A stretch of DNA of 35,569 nucleotides. Source: Butyriboletus loyo (lineage: Eukaryota; Basidiomycota; Agaricomycetes; Boletales; Boletaceae). Position numbers and translations under genes: made by a program. Location: positions 1-35,569 of the forward strand of contig JBBPSI010000238.1 in the NCBI GenBank assembly GCA_038093515.1. Direction: 5' to 3'. How positions within the stretch are numbered: position 1 is the stretch's first letter; the number at the start of each line of letters is the position of its first letter. Under the pieces are notes generated by a model that saw only the letters and a program-made list of their open reading frames with translations, was not told the DNA's origin and searched no databases. This document shows positions 1 through 8,608 of the stretch, piece after piece.

Positions 1-690
1 GTTCTGCTTCATGTACTCCGCGCGTTGTACGGGAGTAAGTCGGACTGCGTCAACGTCCATGGCGTTGGGGTCCCGTCTGTTGGACGAGGGCTTGGAGGGG
101 GAGGAGAACGTAGGAATGTAGCGCTTCCCTGCGCGGAGGTCGTCGATGCGCTTGTGTTGCGCATGGAAGGCGGATGTTTTCTCTGCCCATCCGGCAAGCG
201 TGGTAGGGGGTTTCTCGCAAGAGAGGACGGACTCAGCGAGGCGGGGGTCGAGACCGCGAATGAACCACTCGATGAGTGCCTTCTCATCTATGATTCCTGA
301 TTTTGCGGCGAGGAGCTGGAACTCCGTGACGTATGTGTCGTAGCCGTCTTTCTTGTTTGCTCGGTTTTGGTTTAGGTTTCCGAGGTCGATGCGAGCGCTC
401 TCTCCTACGTCGAAGGGATGGAAGACTCTGTGAAAGTCTTCGCAGACGGTGGTGAACTCCCTTTGTCGTGGAGTAGGAGTCCCATCTAGGAGAAGGCCCA
501 TCCAGCCTTCGGAAAACGTCTTGCCTTTCCCTTCGCTCATTTTCATGAGGAGGGCGTTGATTTTTGACTCGTCGTCGGGGAATGCATTTTGGTTGGCGGC
601 GAAATACGTGCGCATGGCGAGGAGCCATCGCGAAGCATCCTCGTTGAGACCAGAGAAGTCCTTGGGGACGATCTTTCCTTTGTCGGACAT
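1..690 (-). CDS. Gag polyprotein, family A copy L (3' end off window)
   Basis: Capsid/nucleocapsid-type Gag of a chromovirus. The frame starts at the first ATG of the predicted transcript (688-690, MSDKGKIV) and stays open to the window edge, giving 230 codons. It carries the helical capsid-like core (EWFIRGLDPRLAESVLSCEK) seen in the other family A copies. The same frame is also open upstream of this ATG through the leader, back to the primer-binding site, without any AUG, so the true start may be a near-cognate codon (see findings). No stop or frameshift is visible in the part present. Confidence 0.85.
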   Translation of the reverse strand, partial: MSDKGKIVPKDFSGLNEDASRWLLAMRTYFAANQNAFPDDESKINALLMKMSEGKGKTFSEGWMGLLLDGTPTPRQREFTTVCEDFHRVFHPFDVGESARIDLGNLNQNRANKKDGYDTYVTEFQLLAAKSGIIDEKALIEWFIRGLDPRLAESVLSCEKPPTTLAGWAEKTSAFHAQHKRIDDLRAGKRYIPTFSSPSKPSSNRRDPNAMDVDAVRLTPVQRAEYMKQN

Positions 691-1078
691 CTCGTCGTCG
701 TCTTCGTTGTCAGAGGAGTCTGCGGGCGGGAAATACGGTGGAGAGGGGGAACGAGAAGGGTGTGGAGAGACGTGTGGGGTTCTGTCTAACCAGTCGTCGC
801 TATAACCGTCGTCGCTGGGTGCCGGTTCGTCTTCCTGCCCTTGACCCTGGTCCTCGGGTTGATAAGAGGGTTCGGGGTCTAGCTGGGGCAGAGGGGAAAA
901 CTGGGGTTCAGGGTTTGGCGGGGCGGGAGTGTGTGGCGGCGACGGGTTGTCGACGACGATGGGTTCCGGTTCGGGAGAGGGAACGCGGAAAGAACGACCG
1001 ACGCGTCTGGGACGTTGGATGGAAATGTTGGGCGAGGGTGGGGCGGCTTTACTGCTGAAGAGCAGAAGCGAGAGGAAG

Positions 1079-1088
1079 ATCTAGTTCT
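1079..1088 (-). promoter_or_regulatory. Self-complementary primer-binding site (copy L)
   Basis: Minus-strand AGAACTAGAT lies 2 nt inside the 5' LTR. It is perfectly complementary to ATCTAGTTCT at the predicted transcript start inside the same LTR (1243-1252). No TGG-starting tRNA-type site is present. The same arrangement occurs in all four family A 5' ends in the window. Confidence 0.7.
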
Positions 1089-1090
1089 TT

Positions 1091-1516
1091 TGTTACGCTG
1101 GGCGCTAACAACTAGAACAGCGAGGAGGCACTCTGGAGTGGCCTCAAGACTCTGGAGACGATTCTGAGCTGGGTCTCAGACTATGTCTTAGTGCGCACAC
1201 TAAGAGTCTGGCAATGAACTAATTGCTAGCAGGTTACTGCGTAGAACTAGATAATGTACATGGTGGAAAGGCCGAGCCTTTATACTACTGGGGTCTGCGC
1301 ACAGACCGTGTTCCTAATCGAGACGCGAGAAGGAAAGTACAAATACGGAAGGAACATTCCAGAAGATTCCGGAGTGTGAGGGAAAGTGCGTCCGTGCGCG
1401 GGAAGTGGTGACTAAGCTAGAACGGTTGGTACCGTTCAAAGGGAACTAGCAGTAAGCTAGGCGAATGAAGTAGTCCCAACGGTAATGGAGAGAAAAAGTA
1501 TACCACTACCGTAACA
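1091..1516 (-). repeat. LTR, family A (5' LTR of copy L)
   Basis: 426 bp bounded by TGTTACGC...GTAACA on the plus strand, that is TGTTACGG...GCGTAACA in element sense. It contains the GGTCTGTGCGCA-like box, a TATAAAG box and the conserved transcript start. Its sequence is closer to the LTR at 33406-33830 than to those of the full-length element at 1911-9036, so at least two A subfamilies are present. Confidence 0.92.
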
Positions 1517-1910
1517 GAGGTTGGCGATGCACAGTTCGAGGCGGTAGAGGGGAGTGTCGACGAGCGACCTGGGGTTCGTCGACGTCGGTCCGAAAGGACT
1601 CGAGTAATTCTCCAGTGGTCTCTCTGGACGAATCCGCTACCAGTGTGGTCGCAGGTGAATCTCTAGCAGATGGCGCTGGAACAGGTAGTGGCGGAGGAGA
1701 TCCTTCCGTGGCAGGACGAGGAGGAGGATTGGGGCTGCGAGCGGTGGGGCGCAGGAACCCGATGCGGTCATTGGACTGAAAATAAAATTCTCTCTCCCTA
1801 GGAGCGAGAGCGACGAGAATGGGGCGTAGGACAGGCGCTAGGATGCCCGGGAGAAGTTGATCCATGACGTAGCCGAATCCCTCGGCGTGAAGGATATCTA
1901 AGGTGTATCC
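1517..1910 (-). pseudogene. ORF3 fragment of a family A element
   Basis: About 130 codons matching the middle of the 423-aa ORF3 at 2390-3661, roughly residues 111 to 237: the hydrophobic helix region, the APRERE segment and the Pro/Ser-rich stretch. Both ends are cut abruptly by family A LTRs (1516 and 1911). It is all that remains here of a third family A copy, into which or against which the neighbouring elements inserted or recombined. The right breakpoint coincides within a few bases with the breakpoint at 17942 in element A3. Confidence 0.85.
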
Positions 1911-2338
1911 TGTTACGCTGGGCGCTAACAATTGAACAGCGAGGAGGCACTCTGGAGTGGCCTCGAGACTCGTGAAGCGTTTCTGAGCTGGGTCTCAGAC
2001 TATGTCTTAGTGCGCACACTAAGAGTCTGGAAGTGATACTAATTGCTAGCAGGAAGCTGCGTAGAACTAGATACCGTTACAGGGTGTAAAGACTGTGGCT
2101 TTATACTACAGAGGTCTGCGCACAGACCATGCTCCCTAATCGGGTCGCGAGAGTAAAAGTACAAACGAGGAAAAGATACTCTAGAACATTCTGGAGTATG
2201 AAAGAAAGTGCGTCCGTGCGCGGGAAGTGATGACTAAGCTAGAGCGGCTCATACCGCTCAACGGGCACTAGCAAAAGGCTAGGCGAGCGAAGTAGTCCCA
2301 ATGGTAATGGAGAGAAAAAGTATACCACTACCGTAACA
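1911..2338 (-). repeat. LTR, family A (3' LTR of A1)
   Basis: 428 bp, TG...CA ends, adjacent to a polypurine tract on the inner side. Nearly identical to 8609-9036. Confidence 0.95.
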
Positions 2339-2352
2339 TTACCCCCTTCCCA
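2339..2352 (-). promoter_or_regulatory. Polypurine tract of A1
   Basis: In element sense the bases just before the 3' LTR read TGGGAAGGGGGTAA, a purine-rich run directly abutting the TG of the LTR. This is the expected plus-strand priming site of an LTR retrotransposon. The same tract is present beside the LTR at 16525-16951. Confidence 0.8.
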
Positions 2353-2389
2353 TGGTGGAGACTCCGACTCCACAACTTGAATACTTCCT

Positions 2390-3661
2390 TCACTGAGACG
2401 CTCCCTCGTTGAAGTCGTAGTCGTAAGGATCGTCGGCAGGTAACTCTGCCCACGCGTCGTCCCGGAACGTGCAATTGGCGACGATATGGCCAACGGCGCC
2501 GCATAAGCCGCAGATGCGTTCTGGGCAAAACTCCTGTATATGACCAGGGGCGATGCGGCGACAGAATGGACAGGTGTAGTTGGGGCATTCCCTGCGGAAG
2601 TGGCCGACGGTCCCGCACTCGAAGCAGAGCTGCGGGCGGACGAGGCGAGGTCGAGTAAGGCTCGGGCTGGGATCAGGGGATCTATCGTCGACGACGATAG
2701 GGGAATCACGAGTGCCCCGACTAGCGAGGTAGGGGGGCGGCGGTCCGTAGGAGGAGTCATTAGAGCTACCAGCTGCAACGGCAGGGGTAGTGGCACGGGG
2801 AATAAGTTGGATCGAGGGGGTTCCTCGACGAGTGGACGGTTGGGGGGTGACGGAGCGGATGGCCCGGTTGGCGATTCTTCGTCCTGCGGCAGTAAGGGTG
2901 ACGGATCCAGGGATTGCTCCGGCCTGGAGTAACGCCTGGCGAGGTTGGCGACGCACTGTACGAGGCGGTAGGGGGGAGTGTCGACGAGCGACCTGAGGCT
3001 CGTCGACGTCGGTCCGAAAGGACTCCAAGGACTCCCCTGTGGTCTCTCGAGATGAGTCCGCTACCAGTGTGGTTGCAGGTGACTCTCGAGCGGATGGCGC
3101 TGGAACAGGTACAGGCGAAGGAGATCTTGCCGGGGGAGGACGAGGCACTGGATTGGGGCCGCGAGCCATGGGACGGAGGTAGCCGATGCGGTCGGCGGAG
3201 TGGAGATAAAATTGTCGCTCCCTAGGAGCAAGTGCGATGAGGATGGGTCTAAGGACGGGGGCCAGAATACCTGGCAGGAGCTGATCAACCACGTAGCCGA
3301 ATCCTTCGGCGTGGAGAATATCGAGGGTGTAGCCCCTAGCCTCCATCAAGGAGGACTCAAGGGCGGCGGCGTAGACGGGGGGTTGGTTGTCTGGGCACAG
3401 ACGGGTATGAACAGTGCGGGCGAGGGCGTAGGAGCGGTACAAGGAAGCGAGTGTGCGGAGGACATAGTCTCCGGTAAAGTCCATACGCTGCTCCAGGGCG
3501 TAGGTGGCGACAGGGTTTTCTAGAACGGCGGCGTACAGAACGCGGCGGGACGAAACAGGAAGACGAGAAGAGCGAACTGGGGGTTGCGGCGGAAGGGGGA
3601 GGTTCTCATTGTTGTCGTTGGCAGCAGAGGAAGCGTTGTTTTCAACTGGGGAGATGGACAT
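2390..3661 (-). CDS. ORF3: 423-aa protein with three zinc knuckles, downstream of pol
   Basis: Extra ORF of family A in the position where env would lie in a retrovirus-like element. Seen: an N-terminal helical region (about 40-160) with a hydrophobic segment at about 128-145; a Pro/Ser/Arg-rich, probably disordered middle (about 165-345); then three Cys/His modules at C346-C349-H354-C359 (CX2CX4HX4C), C364-C367-H374-C379 (CX2CX6HX4C) and C384-C387-H392-C397; and an acidic tail. There is no signal peptide or furin-like site, so env is unlikely. CCHC knuckles bind single-stranded nucleic acid in known families, so a nucleic-acid chaperone or packaging role is inferred. The ATG lies 9 nt after the pol stop and in the same frame, so readthrough or reinitiation could express it. 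The diverged copy at 17003-18430 keeps all knuckle residues. I do not recognise a named family for the N-terminal part. Confidence 0.88.
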   Translation of the reverse strand: MSISPVENNASSAANDNNENLPLPPQPPVRSSRLPVSSRRVLYAAVLENPVATYALEQRMDFTGDYVLRTLASLYRSYALARTVHTRLCPDNQPPVYAAALESSLMEARGYTLDILHAEGFGYVVDQLLPGILAPVLRPILIALAPRERQFYLHSADRIGYLRPMARGPNPVPRPPPARSPSPVPVPAPSARESPATTLVADSSRETTGESLESFRTDVDEPQVARRHSPLPPRTVRRQPRQALLQAGAIPGSVTLTAAGRRIANRAIRSVTPQPSTRRGTPSIQLIPRATTPAVAAGSSNDSSYGPPPPYLASRGTRDSPIVVDDRSPDPSPSLTRPRLVRPQLCFECGTVGHFRRECPNYTCPFCRRIAPGHIQEFCPERICGLCGAVGHIVANCTFRDDAWAELPADDPYDYDFNEGASQ

Positions 3662-3670
3662 TTTCGAGTG

Positions 3671-6600
3671 TTACTGCGAAGATGGGGAGGGAAAGTCCTT
3701 GGGGTGGCGCAGTTTATAAGCCTTGAGCAAGGCCTGCGCATGGACCAGGTTCCCGTTTGGTTCCCAGGTGTTCTCTGCTGCGGAATATCCTTTCCAGGAC
3801 ACAAGGAACTGACGGCGTCCCTTCGAGCCGCGATGGGACAAGATCCGATCGATCTCGTACTCTTCATCTCCGTCTATTTCTTCCGGAGGGGGATTGGTAA
3901 AATTCGGGCCGTGTTCTGCCGTTTCGCGATAAGGGGTTAGGAGGGACGCATGGAAGACGTCGTGGATCTTCCATGTCGGCGGCAGTCGGAGCCTGTACGC
4001 CACAGGGGAGATAACCTGTGCGATTTCAAACGGACCTTCCCGTCTAGGGGCGAGCTTCTTCGACGGGTACCTGAGTCGAAGGTTGCGCCCTTCCAACCAA
4101 ACCTTATCGCCAGTCTTCCATGGACGGAACTTGGACTGGATCCGTTCCTTCATTAATCGCCGTGCCTTTTCGTGGGCCTCCAGAGCTTCCGTTCGGGCTC
4201 CCGTGAGTTCCGAGAGTCTGGACTCGAGGGCGGGGAGGAACGTCTTTCCGATTGGAGGATAAGACCTCGGTTCATATCCAACCATTAGAGAGAACGGGGT
4301 CACGTTTGTCGAGGAATGCGTCATCGAGTTGTGGGAAAACTCGGCCATGGGAAGGAGCTCGGCCCAACGCTCCGGGTGTCCGTCACAGAAGATCCGTAGG
4401 TAAGTCTCCAATTCCTGGTTGACTCGTTCGGTTTCGCCATCGGTTTGAGGGTGGTAGGCGGAGGAAAGGGCGAGGTCATAGTCCAGGAGCCTTGCGAGTT
4501 CTCTGGCAAAGGCGGAGGCGAACTGAGGACCACGATCAGAGATGCAGCGAGAGTGTAGTCCAAAACGAAGGAAAACCGTTTTGAAAAACAACTTGGCAAT
4601 TCCTGCCGCATCAATGTCTTTGTTACAAGGGGAATAAATTACCCCCTTCGTAAGCCCATGGTCTACCACGACCATGACAGAATCATAACCCAGGGAGGGA
4701 GGGAGACCGGTGATGAGGTCGACTGACACCTGTTCGAAGGGGCGAGAGGCCACGCTGGCCAAAGGAGTGAGAGGAGGCACGGTGGGGTGGGTATTAACCT
4801 TGTGCGCTTGACAGACAGCGCAACCAGAGACGAAGCGGCGGACCAAATTAGCCATGCCCGGCCACCAATAATCGCGTTGCACCAGATTCTGGGTGCGGAA
4901 GATACCACCGTGACCACCAGCGGGGCTTTCGTGCAAAGATCGGATGAGGTCAACGCGTGCAGCCTCGGGGATATACCGTTTCTTTCGGAAATATAATTCC
5001 TTTCCGTCGAAATCCCAATCACCCGCATTCATCTTTGGAAAGAGCGGGGAGTCCTCGTAAAGTGCCTGCATACACCGTTTAATCATGGGATCGCCGGGGG
5101 TGGAGGCTGCGATCTTTTCAGCGAGGGCGACGTCGATTTTACGGGCAAAGAGATTTTCAGGGAGAAGGGTCACTTCCTGGTTGTCGGCGGAAGTGTCGAC
5201 GTCGTCGCGGCGGGACAAGGCATCTGCGGGACCCATCTGAGTGCCAGGGATATGGTGGAAATGCAGGTCGAAATCCTGCAAAAACATTAGCCAACGGGCT
5301 TGTCGGCGGGACAATTTGTTGGGTTGGCGGAAATACGTGAGATTCTTGTGATCGGTGAGAATCTCCACTTGATGTCCAGTACCTCGCAGGTAGTGGCGCC
5401 ATTCCTCCAACGCATGGATGACAGCGAGCAACTCGCGATCGTAGATATCATAGTTGCGCTCTGCCGGTGAGAGCGTCTTAGACAAGTAAGCGCAAGGATG
5501 TAGATCTCCGTTGACATCCTTCTGCATGAGCACTGCTCCTGTAGCAGTGAGGGAGGCATCCGTCATCACGGCAAACGGCTTTGTGACATCGGGCATGGAG
5601 AGGACGGGTTGGCGAAGGAATGATTGTTTGATGGCTTGGAACGCCTGTTCACAAGCCGGCGTCCATGCCCACGGAGAGTTCTTCTTAGTCAGGTCGTGCA
5701 GCGGCTTCGCGATGTGAGAGAAGTCCTGTATGAACCTGCGATAGAAATTGCAAAACCCGATGAAGGATCGGACTGCCTTCACCGAGGTCGGGGGGTTCCA
5801 TTCGCGAATGGCTTTCAACTTTGTGGGGTCCATCTTGACCTGTCCTTCCCGGACCATCATCCCAAGGTATTCGACTTCCTCGGCGTCGAACGAACATTTT
5901 TCGAGTTTGAGGAAGAGTTTGTGTTCCCTGAGTCTCTCCAAGACGCGGATTGTGCGGGCCTCGTGCTCCGTAGACGTGGCGGAATGGATGAGAAGGTCGT
6001 CCATGTAAATGATCAACCATCCTTCTGCCATAAGATCTCCAAAGATGTGGTCCATCAGGGCTTGGAACGTGGCTGGGGAATTGCAGAGGCCGAAGAACAT
6101 CACGGTGGGCTCGAACAGCCCTTGAGGGGTGATGAAGGCCGCTTTCCACCGGTCGTTTGGCTTAATGAGGACGTTATTGTATCCCCAGCGGATATCCATC
6201 TTGGTGAAAATCTTTGAGCCTTTGAGACGGTCCACGAGGTCGGAGATGAGGGGGAGGGGATAGGCGTTTTTGACGGTATGCGAGTTCAGGTACCTGTAGT
6301 CCTGACAAGGGCGTAGCGAGCCGTCTTTCTTGGACACGAAGAAGAAAGGGGCAGCCTGAGGAGACTTCGAGGGAGTGATCTTTCCCGATTTGAGGTGTTC
6401 TTCGACGAACGCCTTACATGCCTCTGATTCCTTCGGGTTCAGAGGATAGACCTTGGCGACTTTGGGTACGAAGTCTTTGTCGAGGTCAATGGCGTGGTCA
6501 AAGGATCGGGATGGGGGAAGTTCCTCAGTGTTCTTTTTGTCAAAAACGTCCGCAAAGGCGGCGAACGGGGTAGGGAGAACTGCTTTCTCCTTGACGGCTT

Positions 6601-7231
6601 GGGCGGCGATCTCAGTCGCGATGGTTGCTTTTCGAATAGGGTAAGCTTCCCTTGCTGAAGCGTCTACTCGCTTCTTCCAGAGCTTGGCGATCTTGGAGTC
6701 TGGGTCCAAGTCAAGGTACCGTACCAGGTACCGTTGAGCGATTGCCCGAGGGGAGTCGTGTCGGGGCTTCTTGATTTGATCGGGGAGATCGATGTGGCCA
6801 GTGGCCCAATCTATTACCGGGTTGGCTTCTCGTAGCCACGGTAATCCCAGGATCATGTTTTCTTTTCCTATGTTGAGGACTAGGAAACTCCGTTCCTCCT
6901 CGGTTTCTCCAACTCTGATGGAGAGGGTGACCTTGTGTCGTATGACTCCTCCTTGGTTGTTTGACCCGTCCACGTTCTGGGCACTTAGTGGTTTGGGTAG
7001 CCGTTCCATCGGCAATTTCTTTCGCTTCACTAGATCCCGATCTATGAAGCATCCGCTAGCGCCGCTGTCCACCAGGGCGAATGTGTCGACGATTTGTCCC
7101 CCTTTATGCGCGAATAATGACACTGGGACTCGAATTGATTGCGCATTGGGATTTGATAGTACTACAGGGGCGATTACAAGAGGAGGTGAAGACGTCGAAA
7201 CTTCCCTCCTTTCTAAAAATCCTTTGGCCAT
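3671..7231 (-). CDS. pol: Pol polyprotein: protease, RT, RNase H, integrase, chromodomain
   Basis: 1186 aa, complete Ty3/Gypsy order. Protease DSG at 55-57. Reverse transcriptase with DYRYLN near 311 and YMDD at 409-412. RNase H with TDAS near 557, E600, TDHKN near 626 and PADALS near 668. Integrase zinc-binding H767, H774, C804, C807 and DDE residues D838, D899, E935 (35 residues between the last two). Then a GPF module (RREGPFEI), and a C-terminal chromodomain (YEID...WKGY...NTWEP, about 1124-1174) that in chromoviruses targets integration to modified chromatin. The frame is -1 relative to gag and overlaps its end by 19 nt. Expression is probably by -1 frameshifting at 7216-7222, although an ATG (7229-7231) also exists. 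No disabling change is visible. Confidence 0.95.
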   Translation of the reverse strand: MAKGFLERREVSTSSPPLVIAPVVLSNPNAQSIRVPVSLFAHKGGQIVDTFALVDSGASGCFIDRDLVKRKKLPMERLPKPLSAQNVDGSNNQGGVIRHKVTLSIRVGETEEERSFLVLNIGKENMILGLPWLREANPVIDWATGHIDLPDQIKKPRHDSPRAIAQRYLVRYLDLDPDSKIAKLWKKRVDASAREAYPIRKATIATEIAAQAVKEKAVLPTPFAAFADVFDKKNTEELPPSRSFDHAIDLDKDFVPKVAKVYPLNPKESEACKAFVEEHLKSGKITPSKSPQAAPFFFVSKKDGSLRPCQDYRYLNSHTVKNAYPLPLISDLVDRLKGSKIFTKMDIRWGYNNVLIKPNDRWKAAFITPQGLFEPTVMFFGLCNSPATFQALMDHIFGDLMAEGWLIIYMDDLLIHSATSTEHEARTIRVLERLREHKLFLKLEKCSFDAEEVEYLGMMVREGQVKMDPTKLKAIREWNPPTSVKAVRSFIGFCNFYRRFIQDFSHIAKPLHDLTKKNSPWAWTPACEQAFQAIKQSFLRQPVLSMPDVTKPFAVMTDASLTATGAVLMQKDVNGDLHPCAYLSKTLSPAERNYDIYDRELLAVIHALEEWRHYLRGTGHQVEILTDHKNLTYFRQPNKLSRRQARWLMFLQDFDLHFHHIPGTQMGPADALSRRDDVDTSADNQEVTLLPENLFARKIDVALAEKIAASTPGDPMIKRCMQALYEDSPLFPKMNAGDWDFDGKELYFRKKRYIPEAARVDLIRSLHESPAGGHGGIFRTQNLVQRDYWWPGMANLVRRFVSGCAVCQAHKVNTHPTVPPLTPLASVASRPFEQVSVDLITGLPPSLGYDSVMVVVDHGLTKGVIYSPCNKDIDAAGIAKLFFKTVFLRFGLHSRCISDRGPQFASAFARELARLLDYDLALSSAYHPQTDGETERVNQELETYLRIFCDGHPERWAELLPMAEFSHNSMTHSSTNVTPFSLMVGYEPRSYPPIGKTFLPALESRLSELTGARTEALEAHEKARRLMKERIQSKFRPWKTGDKVWLEGRNLRLRYPSKKLAPRREGPFEIAQVISPVAYRLRLPPTWKIHDVFHASLLTPYRETAEHGPNFTNPPPEEIDGDEEYEIDRILSHRGSKGRRQFLVSWKGYSAAENTWEPNGNLVHAQALLKAYKLRHPKDFPSPSSQ
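7181..7222 (-). promoter_or_regulatory. Predicted -1 frameshift signal at the gag/pol overlap (A1)
   Basis: On the minus strand the heptamer GGATTTT (7216-7222) is read G GAT TTT in the gag frame and is followed at once by the gag stop TAG. After a 5-nt spacer comes a stem of 10 pairs: 5' arm AGGAGGGAAG (7201-7210), a 9-nt loop, and 3' arm CTTC-A-CCTCCT (7181-7191) with one bulged base. Slipping back one base leads into pol. The same element is present at 35217-35258 and, with compensatory base changes, at 22462-22503. Confidence 0.75.
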
Positions 7232-8400
7232 TCTTCGGCCACCTTGGTTGCTGCGACGGGCAGCTTTTCTTCATCCTCATTGAAGCATGCCTTGAGAACG
7301 TTCAAGACATCTTCTTGTTGTGTGCCTCGACCTTTCAACTCGGACAAGTAGTCGACGAGTGGGGAGGGCTTTGACTCGGGTTGCGTGACGACGGCGGCGC
7401 GTGTGCGCTGAGGGTTGCGAGGGGGACGAGGGGGCGGTCCTCGAGAGTTCTGTCCGTTGCGTGGGGGGCGAGGATGATTGGTTGAACGACAGCCGACTTG
7501 GTGGCAAATGAAGCATTTGTTCTGCTTCATGTACTCCGCGCGTTGTACGGGAGTAAGTCGGACTGCATCGACGTCCATGGCATTGGGGTCCCTTCTGTTG
7601 GACGAGGGTTTCGAGGAAGAGGAGAATGTGGGAATGTAGCGCTTCCCTGCGCGGAGGTCGTCGATGCGCTTGTGCTGCGCGTGGAATGCGGATGTTTTCT
7701 CAGCCCATCCGGCAAGCGTGGTAGGGGGCTTCTCGCACGAGAGGACAGACTCAGCGAGGCGGGGGTCGAGACCGCGAATGAACCACTCGATGAGCGCCTT
7801 CTCATCTATGATTCCTGACTTGGCGGCGAGGAGCTGGAACTCCGTGACGTATGTGTCGTAGCCGTCTTTCTTGTTTGCTCGGTTCTGGTTTAAGTTCCCG
7901 AGGTCGATGCGAGCACTCTCTCCTACGTCGAAGGGGTGGAAGACGCGATGAAAGTCTTCACAGACGGTGGTGAACTCCCTTTGTCGCGGAGTGGGATTTC
8001 CGTCTAGAAGAAGGCCCATCCAGCCTTCGGAGAACGTCTTGCCTTTCCCTTCGCTCATTTTCATGAGGAGGGCGTTGATTTTGGACTCGTCGTCGGGGAA
8101 TGCATTTTGGTTGGCGGCGAAGTAGGTACGCATGGCGAGGAGCCATCGTGAGGCATCTTCATTGAGCCCAGAGAAGTCCTTGGGGACGATCTTTCCTTTG
8201 TCGGACATCTCGTCGTTGTCTTCGTCGTCAGAGGGATCTGCGGGAGGGAAATACGGTGGAGAGGGAGAGCGGGAGTTGTGTGGGGAGACGTGGGGGGTTC
8301 TGTCGAGCCAATCGCTTTGATAACCGTCGTCGCTGGGTTCCGGTTCGTTTTCCTGCCCTAGACCCTGGTCCTCGGGTTGATAAGAGGGTTCGGGGTCCAA
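7213..8400 (-). CDS. gag: Gag polyprotein of A1
   Basis: The open frame drawn is 395 codons. The first ATG of the predicted transcript is at 8206-8208 (MSDKGKIV), giving 331 aa from there. The codons upstream (8209-8400, and further to the primer-binding site near 8594) remain open and are conserved as protein between copies, so a non-AUG start is possible; 8400 itself is a TTG, not a proven start. Visible parts: acidic Ser/Pro-rich N-terminus, helical capsid-like core (EWFIRGLDPRLAESVLSCEK), basic linker, and near the C-terminus a Cys/His cluster CFICHQVGCRSTNH with spacing CX2CX4CX4H instead of the usual CX2CX4HX4C. It ends in PKDF-stop within the frameshift signal. Confidence 0.9.
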   Translation of the reverse strand: MDPEPSYQPEDQGLGQENEPEPSDDGYQSDWLDRTPHVSPHNSRSPSPPYFPPADPSDDEDNDEMSDKGKIVPKDFSGLNEDASRWLLAMRTYFAANQNAFPDDESKINALLMKMSEGKGKTFSEGWMGLLLDGNPTPRQREFTTVCEDFHRVFHPFDVGESARIDLGNLNQNRANKKDGYDTYVTEFQLLAAKSGIIDEKALIEWFIRGLDPRLAESVLSCEKPPTTLAGWAEKTSAFHAQHKRIDDLRAGKRYIPTFSSSSKPSSNRRDPNAMDVDAVRLTPVQRAEYMKQNKCFICHQVGCRSTNHPRPPRNGQNSRGPPPRPPRNPQRTRAAVVTQPESKPSPLVDYLSELKGRGTQQEDVLNVLKACFNEDEEKLPVAATKVAEEWPKDF

Positions 8401-8596
8401 CTGGGGCAGAGGGGAAAACTGGGGTTCAGGGTTTGGCGGGGCGGGAGAGTGTGGCGGCGATGGGTTGTCGACGACGATGGGTTCCGGTTCGGGAGAGGGA
8501 ACGCGGAAAGAACGACCGACGCGTCTGGGACGTTGGATGGAAATGTTGGGCGAGGGTGGGGCGGCTTTACTGCTGAAGAGCAGAAGCGAGGTGAAG

Positions 8597-8606
8597 ATCT
8601 AGTTCT
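8597..8606 (-). promoter_or_regulatory. Self-complementary primer-binding site (A1)
   Basis: Minus-strand AGAACTAGAT, separated from the LTR by 2 nt, is complementary over exactly 10 nt to the predicted transcript 5' end at 8761-8770. The TATAAAG box is at 8797-8803, 32-33 nt upstream of that start. This fits Tf1-like self-priming rather than tRNA priming. Confidence 0.72.
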
Positions 8607-8608
8607 TT

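Larger units (their letters stand above)
1..1516 (-). mobile_element. Family A Ty3/Gypsy element, 5' end only (copy L)
   Basis: Minus-strand element cut by the window edge. Reading the minus strand it shows the 5' LTR (1516 to 1091), a 2-nt gap, the self-complementary primer-binding site, an AUG-free leader, and the first 230 codons of gag. The leader and gag are nearly identical to those of the full-length copy at 1911-9036, so the identity is secure. Its right flank (1517 onwards) is ORF3 sequence of another family A copy, so it is inserted into a relative. The other end lies outside the window, so its target-site duplication cannot be checked. Confidence 0.9.

Noticed and set aside
2390..3661. 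ORF3 as an envelope gene
   Set aside because: Position fits env, but there is no signal peptide, glycosylation-rich ectodomain or convincing membrane anchor, and the C-terminus has three zinc knuckles.
7527..7805. 92-codon frame overlapping gag, repeated in each A copy
   Set aside because: It lies in an alternative frame of gag on the same strand and reflects the biased codon composition of gag; no independent start or conservation signal.
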